Assembly: GCA_014529385.2 (NCBI GenBank)
Contig: CM043942.1
Coordinates: forward strand, 106,903,141 to 106,967,140
Source of the DNA: Adiantum capillus-veneris
Lineage: Eukaryota > Streptophyta > Polypodiopsida > Polypodiales > Pteridaceae
Direction: 5' to 3'
Length of the DNA: 64,000 nucleotides
Part shown: piece after piece, positions 1-11,969 of the stretch
How positions within the stretch are numbered: position 1 is the stretch's first letter
How the letters are laid out: every line of letters starts with the position of its first letter
Translations under genes and position numbers: made by a program
The notes under the pieces: generated by a model
The model's input: only the letters and a program-made list of their open reading frames with translations
What the model was told of the DNA's origin: nothing
Database searches by the model: none

Positions 1-1
1 A

Positions 2-420
2 ACCCTTGTTTGGCCAGATGGCCATCCCTTGTGGCCCCTCTTGTTGAGGGCGCCTAGAGCCTTAGCATGACCCTAGGGCCAATTTTTTCTTCTTTAGCAC
101 AACAAATTCTTCTTTAACCACCATGAATCAATTCAAGAATCATTCACCATCTTATAAGAGATTACAATATAGGAACAAAAAAATAAATAAATCTTTTCCA
201 CAATAAATTCATGATAGATATGGGAGCCAAGTTTTTGGCTTTAAAAAAAAAGGGTCTTAAGACCATGCTAGGGTCCTAGGGACCTTTAACTAGAGTGTCC
301 ACAAGGGCGTGCATAACTACCAAACAGGAACCCCTGTTTGGACAGATGGTGCTCCCTTGTGGCCCCTCTTTTTGAGTGCCCCTAGGGACTTAGCATGGCC
401 CTAGGGCCCTTTTTTTTCTA
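2..420. repeat. Direct repeat pair, about 80 bp, spaced 328 bp
   Basis: Two related blocks lie at about 2-80 and 330-408. They share a start like ACCC(T/C)TGTTTGG, a middle CCCTTGTGGCCCCTCTT, and an end GCATG(A/G)CCCTAGGGCC, at a constant offset of 328 bp. The CCTAGGGCC ending recalls the palindromic core of the satellite at 51-63 kb, which may be coincidence. The spacer and the stretch 421-821 hold no recognisable gene. Confidence 0.7.
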
Positions 421-818
421 GAGTTCATGGAAAAAATCAATGGACACTTGAAGCCAGAGTTGTGCTTATGAAGACCATTTGAAAATCATACCTCAAGAAG
501 TCTATGCTAGAAGAGCTTGAAAATGAAACATACACAAGCTTGGGATACTTCAAGTCATCCCTAAGGTCTTTGGAAACACCCAAGAATGATAAATTTAGGG
601 CTTACTTATCAAAGTATTGAATCTTACCTTATCATAACACATTTGTTTCTTTCTTGTTTTCAAAGAGTACATAATCGGTTAGAGCCTCACCTCAAGGTTA
701 TTTTTGAGAAGATTAGTTCATTAAAGCTTATAATTCATTTTATCTGTCTATGTGCCAAATATCAATGTTGTTAGAGTCCACTAACTTGTAAGAGACTACA
801 ATATATAGACGATCTTGT

Positions 819-821
<3 letters not shown>

Positions 822-861
<40 letters not shown>
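822..861. repeat. (TC)n microsatellite
   Basis: An uninterrupted run of about 20 TC dinucleotides. Confidence 0.95.
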
Positions 862-864
<3 letters not shown>

Positions 865-1848
865 CTATAAGAAGGAATCAAGTACTAACATAAAAAAGTT
901 CTTCTTGATATGTAATCAAGTGACACAATTATATCAATATATGTTTTTGGATGGCACAAGTGCATGGTGATAATCCTACCAAGGTTTATTCCTTAGATAT
1001 CATTTAGAGATTGGACTCTACTCTATTATATATTTTTATGTACAAAATAGTAAAAACAAGAAGCAATTTACACTTAAAATATTACAAATCTAATTTGACT
1101 TACCGACAAACTCAAAATATGGTAGAGATAGAGTGCTCTTGCACCAAAAAAAAAACAATAGAGTCCAAATTGCTTCTTATTAATCTTGATCAAAATATGG
1201 TCATGAAGAGTATACAAGGGGAAGTGTAGTTATAGTTATTGCATCCATTCCATGACATAGTGTACTCATGGTAACCTATTACATAAAACTATCTCTGGTG
1301 GGGGTGTTCCTTGCTAGGAAAGAATGTCTTGCTCAGGGAAATCTTTTCTATTTCCTTGCGAAGTATCTCTCCATGTTAGCATAATGGTTGTTGTGGTGGG
1401 CACTGCATTAAATTATACAATGAGATTGCTTGAGGAGAGCTTTGTGTTGCTAGAAGTGAATCATGTTATGCCAGCAGCTTGAGCCATTGTCACAAAGATC
1501 ACCACTCAACTAACATAGTAAGAGGTCACCTTGTTCCATGACGGTTTAGAGATATGTTGAAACAAAAAAACACATGAGTTCTACATTTTCAAGTTGTATA
1601 ATAAACACTCTTTCTTAGTATATGTTGTACAAATTTGGAAGTATTTTCATCTAACTTGGACTAAACAATGCTAAAATATGCATTATGATGAGACTACTCA
1701 CCTCTAATAAGCACAGATTTGAAGAACCTACCTAGAAGAGATAACAAAGAAGGTTGTTTTAGAGAAAAAGCGGTGTTTAATCTCTATTATGTCAAATATT
1801 AAAAGGCTACGCAAACTTTACAATGAAATATAACGAGATGAGGGAGTG
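862..1848. other. Gene-free AT-rich stretch
   Basis: No reading frame here resembles a known family, and stops are frequent on both strands. The short open frame at 1011-1229 has low-complexity composition and no domain. I see nothing else to annotate. Confidence 0.6.
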
Positions 1849-1903
1849 CATGTGTGTGTGTGTGTATGCTGGGTACACACACACACACTCACACACACAC
1901 ATA
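1849..1903. repeat. (TG)n/(CA)n paired microsatellite
   Basis: A short TG run is followed, after the loop TATGCTGGG, by CA runs. The two halves are complementary, so the tract can fold into a hairpin. Confidence 0.8.
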
Positions 1904-2014
1904 CATGAAAATTTGATGAAAAATGGTAGAAGATTTGAAATGAACATTTTAAAAGGAAGAAAGACAGTAGAAAACAAATTAGACTCTATAGGAGGCTGTT
2001 GTTTACATTATCCC

Positions 2015-2509
2015 AATAGGCATGCCTTCTCTCTCCCAACATATTGAAGAAACATCAAGAGACTTCTTAAAGTAGGATGGGAGTGGCGGTCACATGGGTG
2101 CAAATGTTCTCCACTCAACAGTTGACATTGGTGTCAATCTGTAGCACGTCATTATTGTCATGACCTTTGGTCACCCACGTGTGCCACTTTTGATGTAAAC
2201 TCTATGGGCAAGCAAATATACACACTTCTGGTGTGCAAGGTACATGGTTTGTGATATTGTTGAATAGGCATGCCTTCTCTCTTTGAACATATTGAAGAAA
2301 CATCGAGAGACTTCTTAAAGTAGGATGGGAGTGGTGGTCACATGGGTACAAATGTTATCCACTCAATAGTTGACATTGGTGTCAATCTATAGCATGTCAT
2401 CGTTGTCATGACCTTTGGTCACCCACGTGTGCCACTTCTGATGTAACTCTATGGGCAAGCAAATATACACACTTAGGGTGTGCAGGGTACATGGTTTGTG
2501 ATATTGTTG
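2015..2509. repeat. Tandem duplication, 248-bp unit, two copies
   Basis: Copy 1 (2015-2262) and copy 2 (2263-2509) both start at AATAGGCATGCCTTCTCTCT and end near GTGATATTGTTGA. They differ by scattered substitutions and a one-base indel. No coding frame is shared. Confidence 0.9.
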
Positions 2510-2524
2510 AGCACTATGGCTGTT

Positions 2525-2735
2525 AAAAGTTCAGGATGCAATGGAGGAAGACAATGGAAGGGAGAAGAGGAGAGGGAAAGAGTTAGGGGAGAGGAGAGGA
2601 GAGGAGAGGGAGGGAGAGAGGTAGGACAAAGGTAGGGGAGAGGGAGAGAAAAGGAGAGAGGGAGAGGTAGGAGAGAGATAGAGGGAGAGAAAGGAGAGGA
2701 GAGGAAGAGGGAGAGGGAGAGGTAGAGAGTTACTT
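2525..2735. repeat. Purine-rich GGAGA minisatellite
   Basis: About 210 bp consist almost only of G and A on the plus strand, as irregular GGAGAG/GGGAGA units. Polypurine tracts of this kind can form triplex structures. The long minus-strand open frame here is a composition artefact. Confidence 0.85.
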
Positions 2736-3185
2736 TTTTGGAGGGAAAAGAAAAATTCAAAAGGTTATCTTTCTAGTGAGTGTAAGTAAAAAAAAAGGTC
2801 ATTTTCTTTTATATGTATATAGATTGAGAGGAACTTTTAAGTTTGAAAAAAAAAAGTGAAAATTGGATTTTTGAATTTTTTTTTTTTTTAGCTTGGGTTT
2901 ATGCACGTTTTTTATGTGGTGGCATGGGAAAGGGTGGAAGTAGGTAGTTAATGGCACTATACTTTTCTCCTTCACTTTTAAAGAGCTAGAAGAGAGAAAG
3001 GGACCTCTAAGAGGATCTCAGCCTACATGGACCTAAAAAAAAGCCTAGAGAATCCTACTCAAAAGTAGCTTATTGAATGCACTTGTCCCCCAAAGTCTAC
3101 ACAAAATTAGGCTTAATTCCTTAAAATTCGGGATTCTTACAAAACCCATGCAAAGTTCATATTTTCCTAATGCAACCATGTAAGC
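2736..3185. other. Gene-free spacer
   Basis: AT-rich, with homopolymer A and T runs near 2790 and 2880. No feature recognised before the copia fragment. Confidence 0.5.
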
Positions 3186-3875
3186 ATGAATGCATTGGAT
3201 TTAGTACTTATAGATATATGGAATCTGGAAAAGACTTCGTCTATGGGTGAATGTAGGTACTATGTGAGATTCATTGATGACCATACACGGAAATTATGGG
3301 TCTATTTCATGAAGCAAAAAAGTGAGATGTTTATAAACTTTCATAATTTCAAGGCTATGGTTGAAAAATAGACTCAAAAACATGTTAAGTGCCTGAGTCA
3401 GATGGAGGGGGAGAATACTTCTCCAATGAGTTCAATGGTTTCTCGAAAATGCATGAAATTCAAAGGTAGTTTTCATGCATATATACTTCGTAGCAAAACA
3501 CTACAAAATGGAAGAACATGCATATAGCTGAAGTTTCTAGAGCGTTGATAAAGGAAAATAATATTTCTTATTGTTATTGGGCTGAGGCTAATGGTAGAAG
3601 TGTTTACATTGTGATTAGGACCCCTACTACTGCAGTGCATGATATGACAACACAAGATAAGTTTTGTGGTGAAAAACAATATGTATCAGATTTTAAAGAG
3701 TTTAGATATATTGCTTATGTGCATGTGCCGGATGAGTTGAGAAGTAAGCTTGACTCAAAAGAAAAAAAATGTGTATTTATTGACTATTCCCTTCAATGAA
3801 AAGGTTATCTATTACAATTTTGTCATGGGCAAAGTGAGGGTGTCCAAATAATTATTTTTATGAAATGGAAAGTTG
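3186..3875 (+). pseudogene. Ty1/copia pol fragment (integrase)
   Basis: The first frame (3186-3371) contains YVRFIDDHTRKLWVYF and SEMFINFHNFKAMVEK, typical of the copia integrase core. The second (3518-3799) continues with the YCYWAEA block and ends in AYVHVPDELRSKLDSK..CVFIDYS, the usual C-terminal stretch before the GYS motif. After another shift, FYEMESW near 3845-3875 matches the end of the integrase-to-RT linker. Several frameshifts and stops separate the pieces and the region between D-D and E is lost, so it is dead. Neither RT nor LTRs of the same element are recognisable next to it. Confidence 0.8.
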
Positions 3876-3888
3876 GTATATGGATGTG

Positions 3889-4071
3889 TGTTAGGGTTCA
3901 GACTAACTGGTCGAACACCCATCATAGTCATTGTGCTAACCTTATCTATTCTTTTAATCATATAGAACAAAAAGGAATAGTGAGGCATTCCAATCCTCAC
4001 TGAGAGCTCCACCAATACTTTGTGTTTTCTCTTCTTCTCCCTCTCACTCCACACACACCGCGCACTCTTCA
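3889..4071 (+). repeat. Candidate 5' LTR relic
   Basis: The segment begins TGTTAGGGTTCAGAC, ends ..CACTCTTCA, and is followed after two bases by a primer-binding-like site. TG..CA ends with an adjacent tRNA-Met site are the classic layout of a plant LTR element. No second LTR copy is seen in the window and no gag follows, so this is a tentative solo end. Confidence 0.4.
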
Positions 4072-4073
4072 AG

Positions 4074-4085
4074 TGGTATGAGAGC
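4074..4085 (+). promoter_or_regulatory. Primer-binding-site-like sequence (initiator tRNA-Met)
   Basis: TGGTATGAGAGC differs at one base from TGGTATCAGAGC, the plant retrotransposon site complementary to initiator tRNA-Met. Its position two bases after a CA end supports the reading. Confidence 0.45.
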
Positions 4086-5092
4086 TGATAGTACTATTCC
4101 TCTCCCAATGGTTTCCTCTTCCTAATGAGCTTAACATTGGCAACGGATAGAATCTCAGAGCTTCCATGACTATGGAGGCATTGTGAGCTCCACACATAAA
4201 GCTCACGCATCAAGTGTCAAGAGGCTGAACTCCACAAGCTACAAGGGGTAAGGGATTGAGTTTTTTGTGAGATCAAATAGAGAGAGCACACTCTTGATGA
4301 AGAAGAGAAAGAGGATTCAATAGAAATAAAGAGGGATTATGTGTGTAGTATGACACACACACATACTCTGATTCTTGACATTGACGACTTCTCCTTTGAC
4401 ATTGACATGCACAGGTGAGGTGCCACTTCCCTATAGGAGAGACAACTGACATTGGCATCGACTTGATGACATTGAATACAGGTTTTCACATGCTCTCTGG
4501 CATTGTAGAGAGCGGGGCAGAGAGATAGTCTGTTGGGAATGCTATTAGCAATGTTTCTATGCATTTATGGGATTGGATTTGGATTTCCATGTGTGTGTTA
4601 GGCCATGATGTATGTTCTCTGTGGTACTGCTTATGTTAGCCATTGAAGACTTCTTAGAGACAGCTCTCAGATACAATTTTATATGCACATGGATACTCTC
4701 ACAGGTTCTCTAGACATAGTGTATCTTTGGCAGTGACACCCATTACAGCTCTGTTGAGATGCATATGATTTATGTGTGATTAGAACTTCAGAGTGCTTGT
4801 GCTCTATTGAGAGTGTTTTAATTCCCGCAAAGAGTTGGTTCTTTGCTTTTGCTTGCATACTCCTTGGCGTCTGTTTGAGTGTGTGTTGTCTTGTGGTTTT
4901 GCAATGACAATTTCATGTTTTGGATGTATGTTGCATTGGAGAATTAATTTTGGCTTTTTTTGGCAATCCCAATAGTTCTTGAGACTCAATCCAAAAAAGC
5001 TCTTTCTGAGACTATGGCTTGTCATGTCTGCATAACCTTTTCTTAAGGGTCGTTGTGTGAGGTTTTTTGAAGCCGAGCATAGGGGACCACGT
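4086..5092. other. Gene-free region
   Basis: Sequence after the candidate primer site, where a gag gene would be expected, has no recognisable protein. It shows a loose repetition of GACATTGAC-like words at 4376-4470. Nothing else is supported. Confidence 0.5.
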
Positions 5093-5414
5093 TGTTGGAA
5101 AGAGTGTCACAGGAAAACCCTCACCTTGGAGAAGATAAAGAAGCCCAAGGAACACAACAAAGAGTATATTATTTAGTGCACAATGGAAAGATAAGTTAGC
5201 CCTCTAATGATGGATGTATATACAATGCACGAGGAAAAAACCTCCTAGTGAGGAGAAAAATACCCTGATGGTCCTAAGCGTGTTCACACACATCACTACC
5301 ACATATATATATGGGGTAACAAATTCCCCCTGAAAGTGATCGGTGAACGAGAACTGGCACCTGCTGTATAGGGAAGTGCCATGCCCTAAGGACATCAAAA
5401 ATCCACAAAGAAAA
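5093..5414 (-). mobile_element. Copia 3' end relic (LTR plus polypurine tract)
   Basis: 5093-5321 (229 bp) is a diverged copy of the 227-bp LTR found at 38678-38904 and 44249-44475. It runs from TGTTGGAA to GGTAACA. Immediately after it AATTCCCCCT is the minus-strand polypurine tract, followed by about 80 bp homologous to the element's 3' untranslated end (GCCATGCCCTAAGGAC). Homology stops near 5414, so this is a truncated minus-strand copia end of the same family as the nested copia. Confidence 0.85.
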
Positions 5415-6064
5415 GCTACATTGCATTTATATGCCCGTACCGGAATAATTATACATATAAAACACTATTATACATCGAAATCCGATATAACCACCGTTTT
5501 GCTGTTTTATTTGTTTCGATCAAAAGATTTTTCTTATATAAGAAATTGTCAACGGTTTTGATTGAAAGCAGCTGCAGAGCTTGAGGAGTTGTTTGAGACA
5601 GACAGAGCTTGAGATTGCCAGAGTTTGAGGAGGATTTTGGGACAGTCAAAGCTTGAGGTAAAATTTACAACTTGTATTGCTCTTTTCTAACTTGTTTTTG
5701 TGTGTTATGCCAGACTGCTATGGTGCAGTTGTTTTACTTTCACCAGAGAGTTGGCTTGCAAGTTATAGGCCACTTTGTGGTGTGTAGCCATCCGGCTCAC
5801 TCCAGAAGTGTGTAGAAATTAGTCACTTTTCTTGTGCTGTGCAGTCACTTGGCTCACTGCAGAGAAGGGTTTTAGGGTAGACTTAGATTCTCACTCATGT
5901 GGTGCAATTGTCTATCTCTCACCACAGGGCTGAGTTTAGGGTTTAGTGGTCGACTCGTGGTGTGCAGTAGGCATGATGCTACACCTCTCACTCCACTCCA
6001 TAGTGGCCTATAGGTTGGTCAATTTTAGATCAGCTCAAATTATCGTTTGTTTCACGTACACATA
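5415..6064. other. Degenerate short repeats, no gene
   Basis: Around 5570-5660 the word GAGCTTGAG and variants recur. From 5700 to 6000 a loose motif (GTGGTGTGYAG..GGCTCACTCCAGA) recurs about every 90 bp. No coding sequence is recognised. Confidence 0.5.
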
Positions 6065-6570
6065 AGAGTTTCTGTTCGTCAAACAGAGAGTGGAGAGATG
6101 CATAGTTTATGTCTTCTTCATCTTTGTGTGACACACTGGTTACTCTTGTGGTTCAAACTCCAAAGACACATCATTGTTCATCACTAGATGACTTGGTGTT
6201 GTTTTGGATGTAGACACATACGATATTCGACATGCATCTGAGATTGTTAAATTGTTCGCTGATGTTTGTGTTGTGAGTTCCACACACTTCATCAGGGATT
6301 TGATTAAGTCACATCATCGTTCTTACTACATAGAAATATGAGGGATACGTTTGTCTATCTAAGAGTGGAGAGATTCATACCTATGCCCTCTTCATCTTAG
6401 TATGACACACCTTGTACTTTCTGATCCGTAGATATGTCACTTATCAGTAGATGACTTGGTGTTGTCTTGGATGTAAATATGTACGATATTTGACCACAAT
6501 CCGAAATTTTTAATTTGTTCATTGATGGTTGTGTTTTGCATTCCACACACTTCATCAGAGATTGATTAAA
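6065..6570. repeat. Diverged tandem duplication, about 265-bp period
   Basis: Blocks at about 6068-6307 and 6345-6570 share AGAGTGGAGAGAT, TGACACAC, AGATGACTTGGTGTTGT, TACGATATT and CCACACACTTCATCAG in the same order. Divergence is clear, so the duplication is old. The downstream stretch 6571-6984 is AT-rich with no gene. Confidence 0.75.
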
Positions 6571-6984
6571 CTATCAATCAACATTATAACAACGTCTAGG
6601 ACTTGTGTTGAGTTACCTCACACTAGCTGGGTTGTTCACATTCACGCTCCGATCGTTTATGTGTATTATATGGTGCACATAACAGGGTCCAATTCTTGTG
6701 AGCATACCTCACTCCTGGCGTGTTCACCTCTCTCCATCTCTCTCTTTGTGTATTCTCCTCTCTATTGTACAATGTATGTATTGCAATCATAATATATCAT
6801 TGTTTGCTATGAATTAATTCAGATTGTGTATAAAATTTGGATTAACAAACATGACACAAATTTGATAGTTTTTTCTCTTCTCTGAGAACATTTATGTTAT
6901 AAAGTTATATCTTGCAGATATGGTGGATATTAAGCTGTCATAATTTTCACATACTCACAACGAGAAAAACTTATAGACCTTAAT

Positions 6985-9059
6985 TCATACATCTCTGTCT
7001 CCATCAAACACACCAACCATATCATTTATTTCCTCCATATCAGAGCATTTTGAAGCTATTTCCCATTCCATATCATTATCATCGTCTAATTCCGCAGCTA
7101 TAGCTTCATGGGTTTGAAAAACACCATAGTGCTTTTGTGCTGCTCTTGTTGCAATGTTCACCAGCTTATGAATGAGTCTCATGTTGCAGAAAACATAAAC
7201 CAAATCAACAACACGTTGAGGATGAAGCCAGTTTCGTTTCTTAGTATGCATGCAGTCAAAAGACCAATTCCTCTCACAGCTTCCACTTGATGCTGCAATA
7301 GATAGAACCCTGACAGCAATGTGCTGCAGCTCCACTTTCTCCCCACCATACTCCTTCCACCATAGAGGCGCAATTGTGTGTGCACTGTAATCTATATGCC
7401 ATGGATCCTGGAACATGCCAGTTCTATTAGCATAATCAACTCGCTCATGAAAAGCATCCTTCCCATCCGCTTGTCCTAATAGTTGAGAGCACACTGTTTT
7501 GAAGTCACTCATGACTTCTTTATTGGATGATTGTTGGTGCATTTTAAATTTGGGATCTAATACAATGCAACACCATGCAACGGCGTATGCAATTGCACCC
7601 ATCGCCTATTGACAATTGCAATTATGGAAGCTTTGTCCTTTGCACCAAAGCCAGCATGCTCTCTTACTTTGTGCAATGCCTGATCTGACATATACCAGTA
7701 GAATCGACCAAAGACAAAAGAGTCTTTTCCGACTATTTGTAAAAGATCTACAAGTGGTTTGTCCACGGTGACAATTCTCTCTACATTGCGCCAGAAAACT
7801 TGCGAGTTCACCTCTTGCAACTACCTCTTGGTAGCTAGGATACTTGCTGAGCCATGTATCCTAGCGTCTATCAGCTACTGTTTCAATCAATGCAGGCTTC
7901 ACTTCTTGCAAGGTGGCAAGAACATAATATGTGGTTGCAAACCTTGTCGCACAAAATATTTGCAAAGTTTTGTTGGGTGATTTTAATTGAAAAAGAGAAT
8001 ATGAAAATTGATGCTCTCTAATAATTTCACCGCATGATTAGCATCTAGCAGCGTTTGCTTTATGATGGCCATTTTTATTATATCTTTTAATAGCAAATTA
8101 AGAGTATGCGTGGCACATGACACCCAAGTAATTTCTAAGGACTTAACTTGGATAGCCCTTCATGCAGCCTTGTTATTGGATGCATTATCTGTGACAATTG
8201 CAGTCACATTCTTTGGTCCACTGCCTTTTCTATAGCACGCTCACATATCCTTGCTAGATAATCACTGCTCTTCTCTTTGAAAGAGGTGTCAATGGATTCC
8301 ACAAACATAGACCCTATACGATTGATAAGCATCACATTGATGAGTGGTTTCTTCTGACAGTTGGTCCATCCATCCAACACTATAGTGCAACCATATGCAG
8401 GAACAAAGTCCACCACCATGCGCTTGAGGATGGCTTTAGTATTGTCTTTATCTCAATACTCTGTGTGCATCTTATTATAATCAGGAAGCACAAACCCTTT
8501 TTTGGCCGTGCTCATTAACGCATCTTGAAATATGGGGTTGCGCATAGCATTGAATGGTATACCACATGCCACAAAGCTTGCGTCCATTTCAAGTGCAATT
8601 CAAGCAACCATTGCTTATCTATCGCTTCATACAACGTTTGACCATTGGATGATGCTTTACTAGCTTTAGTTGAGCTAATATTTGCTGTTTTGCTGACGTC
8701 GAAGCATGTTCGTGAAAAGGAGTTGACTGGGGAGTCTAAACATTTGCTTCCGTAGGCACATGCTCTGTCCTCTCATTGACAAATACCATTTCAACATCCA
8801 TTGCAACTTGTTCGGCATTCATGATTTTCTTTTTGGCTACAAGAATTTGCTCTGCAATGCGAGCGTACTTTGGTAATCTAACATAAATATCTCTTGGTGG
8901 TGCCGTACACTCGGGAACATTAACAGTGACTTTAAACAAATTCTCTTTTATTCTCGTCACATTACCACTGAACTCATGGCCGCATGTCTTGCATTTCAAT
9001 TGAGATGTATTTTTTCCAGCACGCACTTCGTGGATGTAATTCCACTCATGTCCTTTCAC
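6985..9059 (-). pseudogene. hAT-family transposase, degenerate (copy 1)
   Basis: Read from 9059 downward. The N-terminal part (8736-9059) has a BED-type zinc-finger start with CKTCGHEF and RIKENLF, but the usual RIKxHL histidine is Asn. A DUF659-type core follows at 8204-8419 (CTIVLDGWTN). Then comes 7557-7820 with the KDSFVFGRFYWYM block. The C-terminal dimerisation region (6985-7602) has WWKEYGG, RVLSIAASSGSCERNWS and WLHPQRVVDLVYVFCN, followed by an acidic tail. At least three frame breaks and lost stretches separate these blocks. Intact members are about 600-700 aa, bind DNA by the BED finger and catalyse cut-and-paste transposition in the nucleus. I could not fix terminal inverted repeats or an 8-bp target duplication. 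Confidence 0.88.
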
Positions 9060-9060
9060 T

Positions 9061-9817
9061 ATGCTGACAAATAAATTTAAGTTTCCAGATCAACAAATCC
9101 ACTTGTTAATTTCAAGGTCAAAATTAATTCAAAGCAACAAACTACACAAGCCATGCTCTATCGATCAATATAATGATCAAAATTTGTTCACATTATTGAT
9201 TAGTATCGCGCTACATTATCAATTAACAATAGAAAATAATAGTCTTTGCATTCTTCAAGAAACTCATGTCAATCAAATTATATTTTGATGCACTAAATAA
9301 AATCACTTCAAACCAAACATTTCAATCACATTGCACTATATCAATTCATCTAAAGTGAAAGATTTTGGATTTCACACAGTACGATAATCAAATTTATAAT
9401 CCGCTGCACTATATCGATTTACCTAAAGTGCAAGCTTAAAGCTTTCACACATTACGATAATCGGTAATATCGATCAAATCTTGCAATTGATTCTCATTGA
9501 AAATGGATTAATTGCAATCTTTGATGATTGTCATATCTATCTGAAGTGCGAACATGAAGTTCTCACACTCCACGATAGATCTTTGAAAGCTTATCTATTT
9601 GAAGTTGATACACGTGTACAATCACACAGTATGATATACGTAAATATCCAAATAAAGATAATGTATTATCAATGTATTTGGACATAAGCTCTTAAATTTG
9701 GATTCCAGTGACATCATAGTGTGATGGCTCTACACACAAGACAACAAAATTTCTATCTATATTCACTTTGAGGTGAGAAAGTATCTGCACGTCAAAATCG
9801 AACTTAAATAAAACTGA
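9061..9817. repeat. hAT flank with degenerate subterminal-like repeats
   Basis: No gene. Four loosely related units near 9334, 9407, 9530 and 9590 carry AAGTG.., a CACAC core and TACGATAAT-like words. Such repeats are what transposase-binding subterminal regions of hAT elements often look like, so this may be the 5' flank of the hAT copy. Similar AGTGAGAG..CTCTACA words reappear at 16775-16915, on the other side of the CACTA insertion. Confidence 0.45.
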
Positions 9818-9960
9818 CACTGCAAGACGTGCTTAATAGTAGCGACGCTCGTAGTGCGACACCCAAAAATGAAAAAGCACGGCGTCGCTATGAGCGTCGC
9901 TATGTTACTTGTAACATAGCGACGCCTATAGCGACGCATATAGCAACGCCGCCAGGGCTA
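9818..9960. repeat. CACTA left terminus with subterminal repeats
   Basis: CACTGCAAGACG is followed by about six copies of an AGCGACGC/GCGTCGCT core in both orientations within 110 bp. These are the presumed binding sites of the element-encoded transposase complex. Confidence 0.88.
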
Positions 9961-10035
9961 AAAAAAATAACCGAGAGCGTCTGAAAACTCAGATCTCAGA
10001 TCTGAGTTTTTGACGTGGGCTCAAGCAAGCAAGGT

Positions 10036-10068
10036 AACGCTCTCCCTCTCTCTCTCTCTCTTTCTTCT

Positions 10069-10113
<45 letters not shown>

Positions 10114-10178
10114 AGGAGAGGAAGGAGAGACATGTATGCTCCTTCCCTCTCCTCACTCTCATGTTCCCTTCCCCTCTT

Positions 10179-10234
<56 letters not shown>

Positions 10235-10310
10235 GAGGAGAGGAAGGAGAGCTAGGTATGCTCCTTCCCTCTCCTCACTCTCATGGTCCCTTCCCCTCTT
10301 TCTCTCTCGC

Positions 10311-10372
<62 letters not shown>

Positions 10373-10381
10373 TGTGTTGTT

Positions 10382-10453
<72 letters not shown>

Positions 10454-10660
10454 ACGACAGAGAGAGAGAGAGAGAGCACAAGCATAAACAAAAAACGCCC
10501 ACACACATGCATAAACAAAGAAAGCACACACACATTGAGAGAGGAAAAGAGAGAGTGAGCATGCATAAACAAAAAGCGCGCACACACACATGCATAATCA
10601 AAGAATGCACACACACATTGAGAGAGGAAAAGAGAGAGGGAGAGAGAGAGATATATAAAA

Positions 10661-10740
<80 letters not shown>
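10036..10740. repeat. Cluster of CT, CA and GA microsatellites
   Basis: Long runs of (CT)n, (CA)n (10066-10110, 10210-10234, 10329-10371) and (GA)n (10384-10449, 10662-10735) alternate. Two copies of a GAGGAGAGGAAGGAGAG unit and repeated CATGCATAA(A)CAAA words lie between them. Open frames in both directions here encode only Leu/Ser, Thr/His or Arg/Glu runs and are not genes. The cluster lies in the 5' untranslated part of the CACTA element. Confidence 0.92.
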
Positions 10741-11190
10741 AAGAAGAAGAAGAGAGTCTTAACATCGTAGGAAACTATCCCAAGAGACTTTAAAGATCTA
10801 GTTGACAGGAGTTGAACTCAAGACATGTTATTCATAAGGGAAATGGCATAACCAATCTATCACACTTCGGTGATAGAAAGGTTATACCATTTTTCTCCTT
10901 TTTTTATTTGCGTGCACACACACCCACACACACACACCCGAGAAGAAGAGAGTTTAATTTAATGTCGTAGGAAACTAATTAAAGAGACCTAAAAATCTAG
11001 CCGACGAGGAGTTGAACTCAAGACTTGTTATTCAAGAGGAAAATGGCATAACCAATCTACCACACGAGGGTGATAGAAAGGTTATACCATTTTTCTCTTT
11101 TTATTGGCACACACCCACACACCCACACACACACACACACAAGAAGAAGAGAGTTTTAACGTCGTAGGAAACTATCCCAAAAGACGTTAA
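10741..11190. repeat. Tandem repeat of about 201 bp with tRNA-like motifs
   Basis: Two full units and a third partial unit start at AGAAGAAGAGAGT (10742, about 10942, about 11144). Each has CGTAGGAAACTA, GGAGTTGAACTCAAGAC, GGCATAACCAATCTA and GGTTATACCATTTTTCTC, then a CA run. On the minus strand, TAGATTGGTTATGCC followed by GAGTTCAACTCC looks like weak tRNA A-box and B-box promoter elements, so a tRNA-derived (SINE-like) origin is possible. No cloverleaf could be confirmed. Confidence 0.65.
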
Positions 11191-11192
11191 AG

Positions 11193-11400
11193 ATTAGGTT
11201 AGATGTAGACTTACGTTAAATTAGATTTAGGTTTATTTAAGTTAAATTAGATTAGTTTTAGGTTTATTTTGTTAGATTTATGTTTGATTAGATTTAGGTT
11301 TATTTACATTAGATTTAGACTTATGTTATATTAAATTAGACTTAGGTTTATTTATGTTATATTAGATTAGATTTAGGTTATTTAAGGTTAGAAGAAATGG
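11193..11400. repeat. TTAGATTTAGGTTTA minisatellite
   Basis: Irregular units of TTAGATTTAGGTTTATTTA and shortened forms repeat for about 200 bp. The units are not the telomeric TTTAGGG. A further (CA)n run lies at about 11602-11629. Confidence 0.8.
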
Positions 11401-11967
11401 CGAGAAAATCGTTTAAGATAAGGTTAGAAGAAATGGCGAGAAAATTTCCTGCGCTCACAGCCTCGACAGTCCATGCGGACTAGCAATTCCACCTGCATGT
11501 TCGACTACTGCTACCATACAATAAGCCGTCATGTTCAGCTAATGGAAGAGCAAATTCAGCCTAAACAGAAATTAGTGATTCAAGATGACGATTCCAAGGG
11601 TCACACACACACACACACACACACACACACCACATCCCGTCAAATCTAGATTAAGAATTAAGTGCCTGGAGCAAACATCAGCTACATTGCAAGAATGGTG
11701 TACCTGCATGCTACAAACAAAGATCTACTGTGAAAATATGTTAAGATGTTGTGAAATGCTACAGCTAGAGAAGAGGCAAAGTGGTTTTGTCCACTACATG
11801 CAGTATCATGTAGACGTGGGTGTGTAGATTTCTTGTACCCACAAATATAGGCATTGACCAATAAAGACGAGATTATAACCCAGTGGTTCTGATCTCCGAG
11901 CACCTCTAGACCGAGGTGTGCGGGGATTGGACATGACTAGAGAATGTGAGGTAGTTTACAGTGTGAA

Positions 11968-11969
<2 letters not shown>

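Noticed and set aside
2473-2760. 95-codon Ser/Leu/Pro-rich minus-strand frame
   Set aside because: It is the complement of a purine minisatellite; composition alone explains it.
6529-6792. 87-codon plus-strand frame
   Set aside because: No domain; overlaps a diverged tandem duplication.
10015-10770. Several open frames of 87-200 codons on both strands
   Set aside because: They translate only dinucleotide runs (Leu-Ser, Thr-His, Arg-Glu) of the microsatellite cluster and have no domain.
10785-10870. Functional tRNA gene
   Set aside because: A-box and B-box words are weak and no acceptor stem or anticodon arm can be formed by eye.
11193-11400. Possible interstitial telomere
   Set aside because: Units read TTAGATTTAGGTTTA, not TTTAGGG or another known plant telomere repeat.
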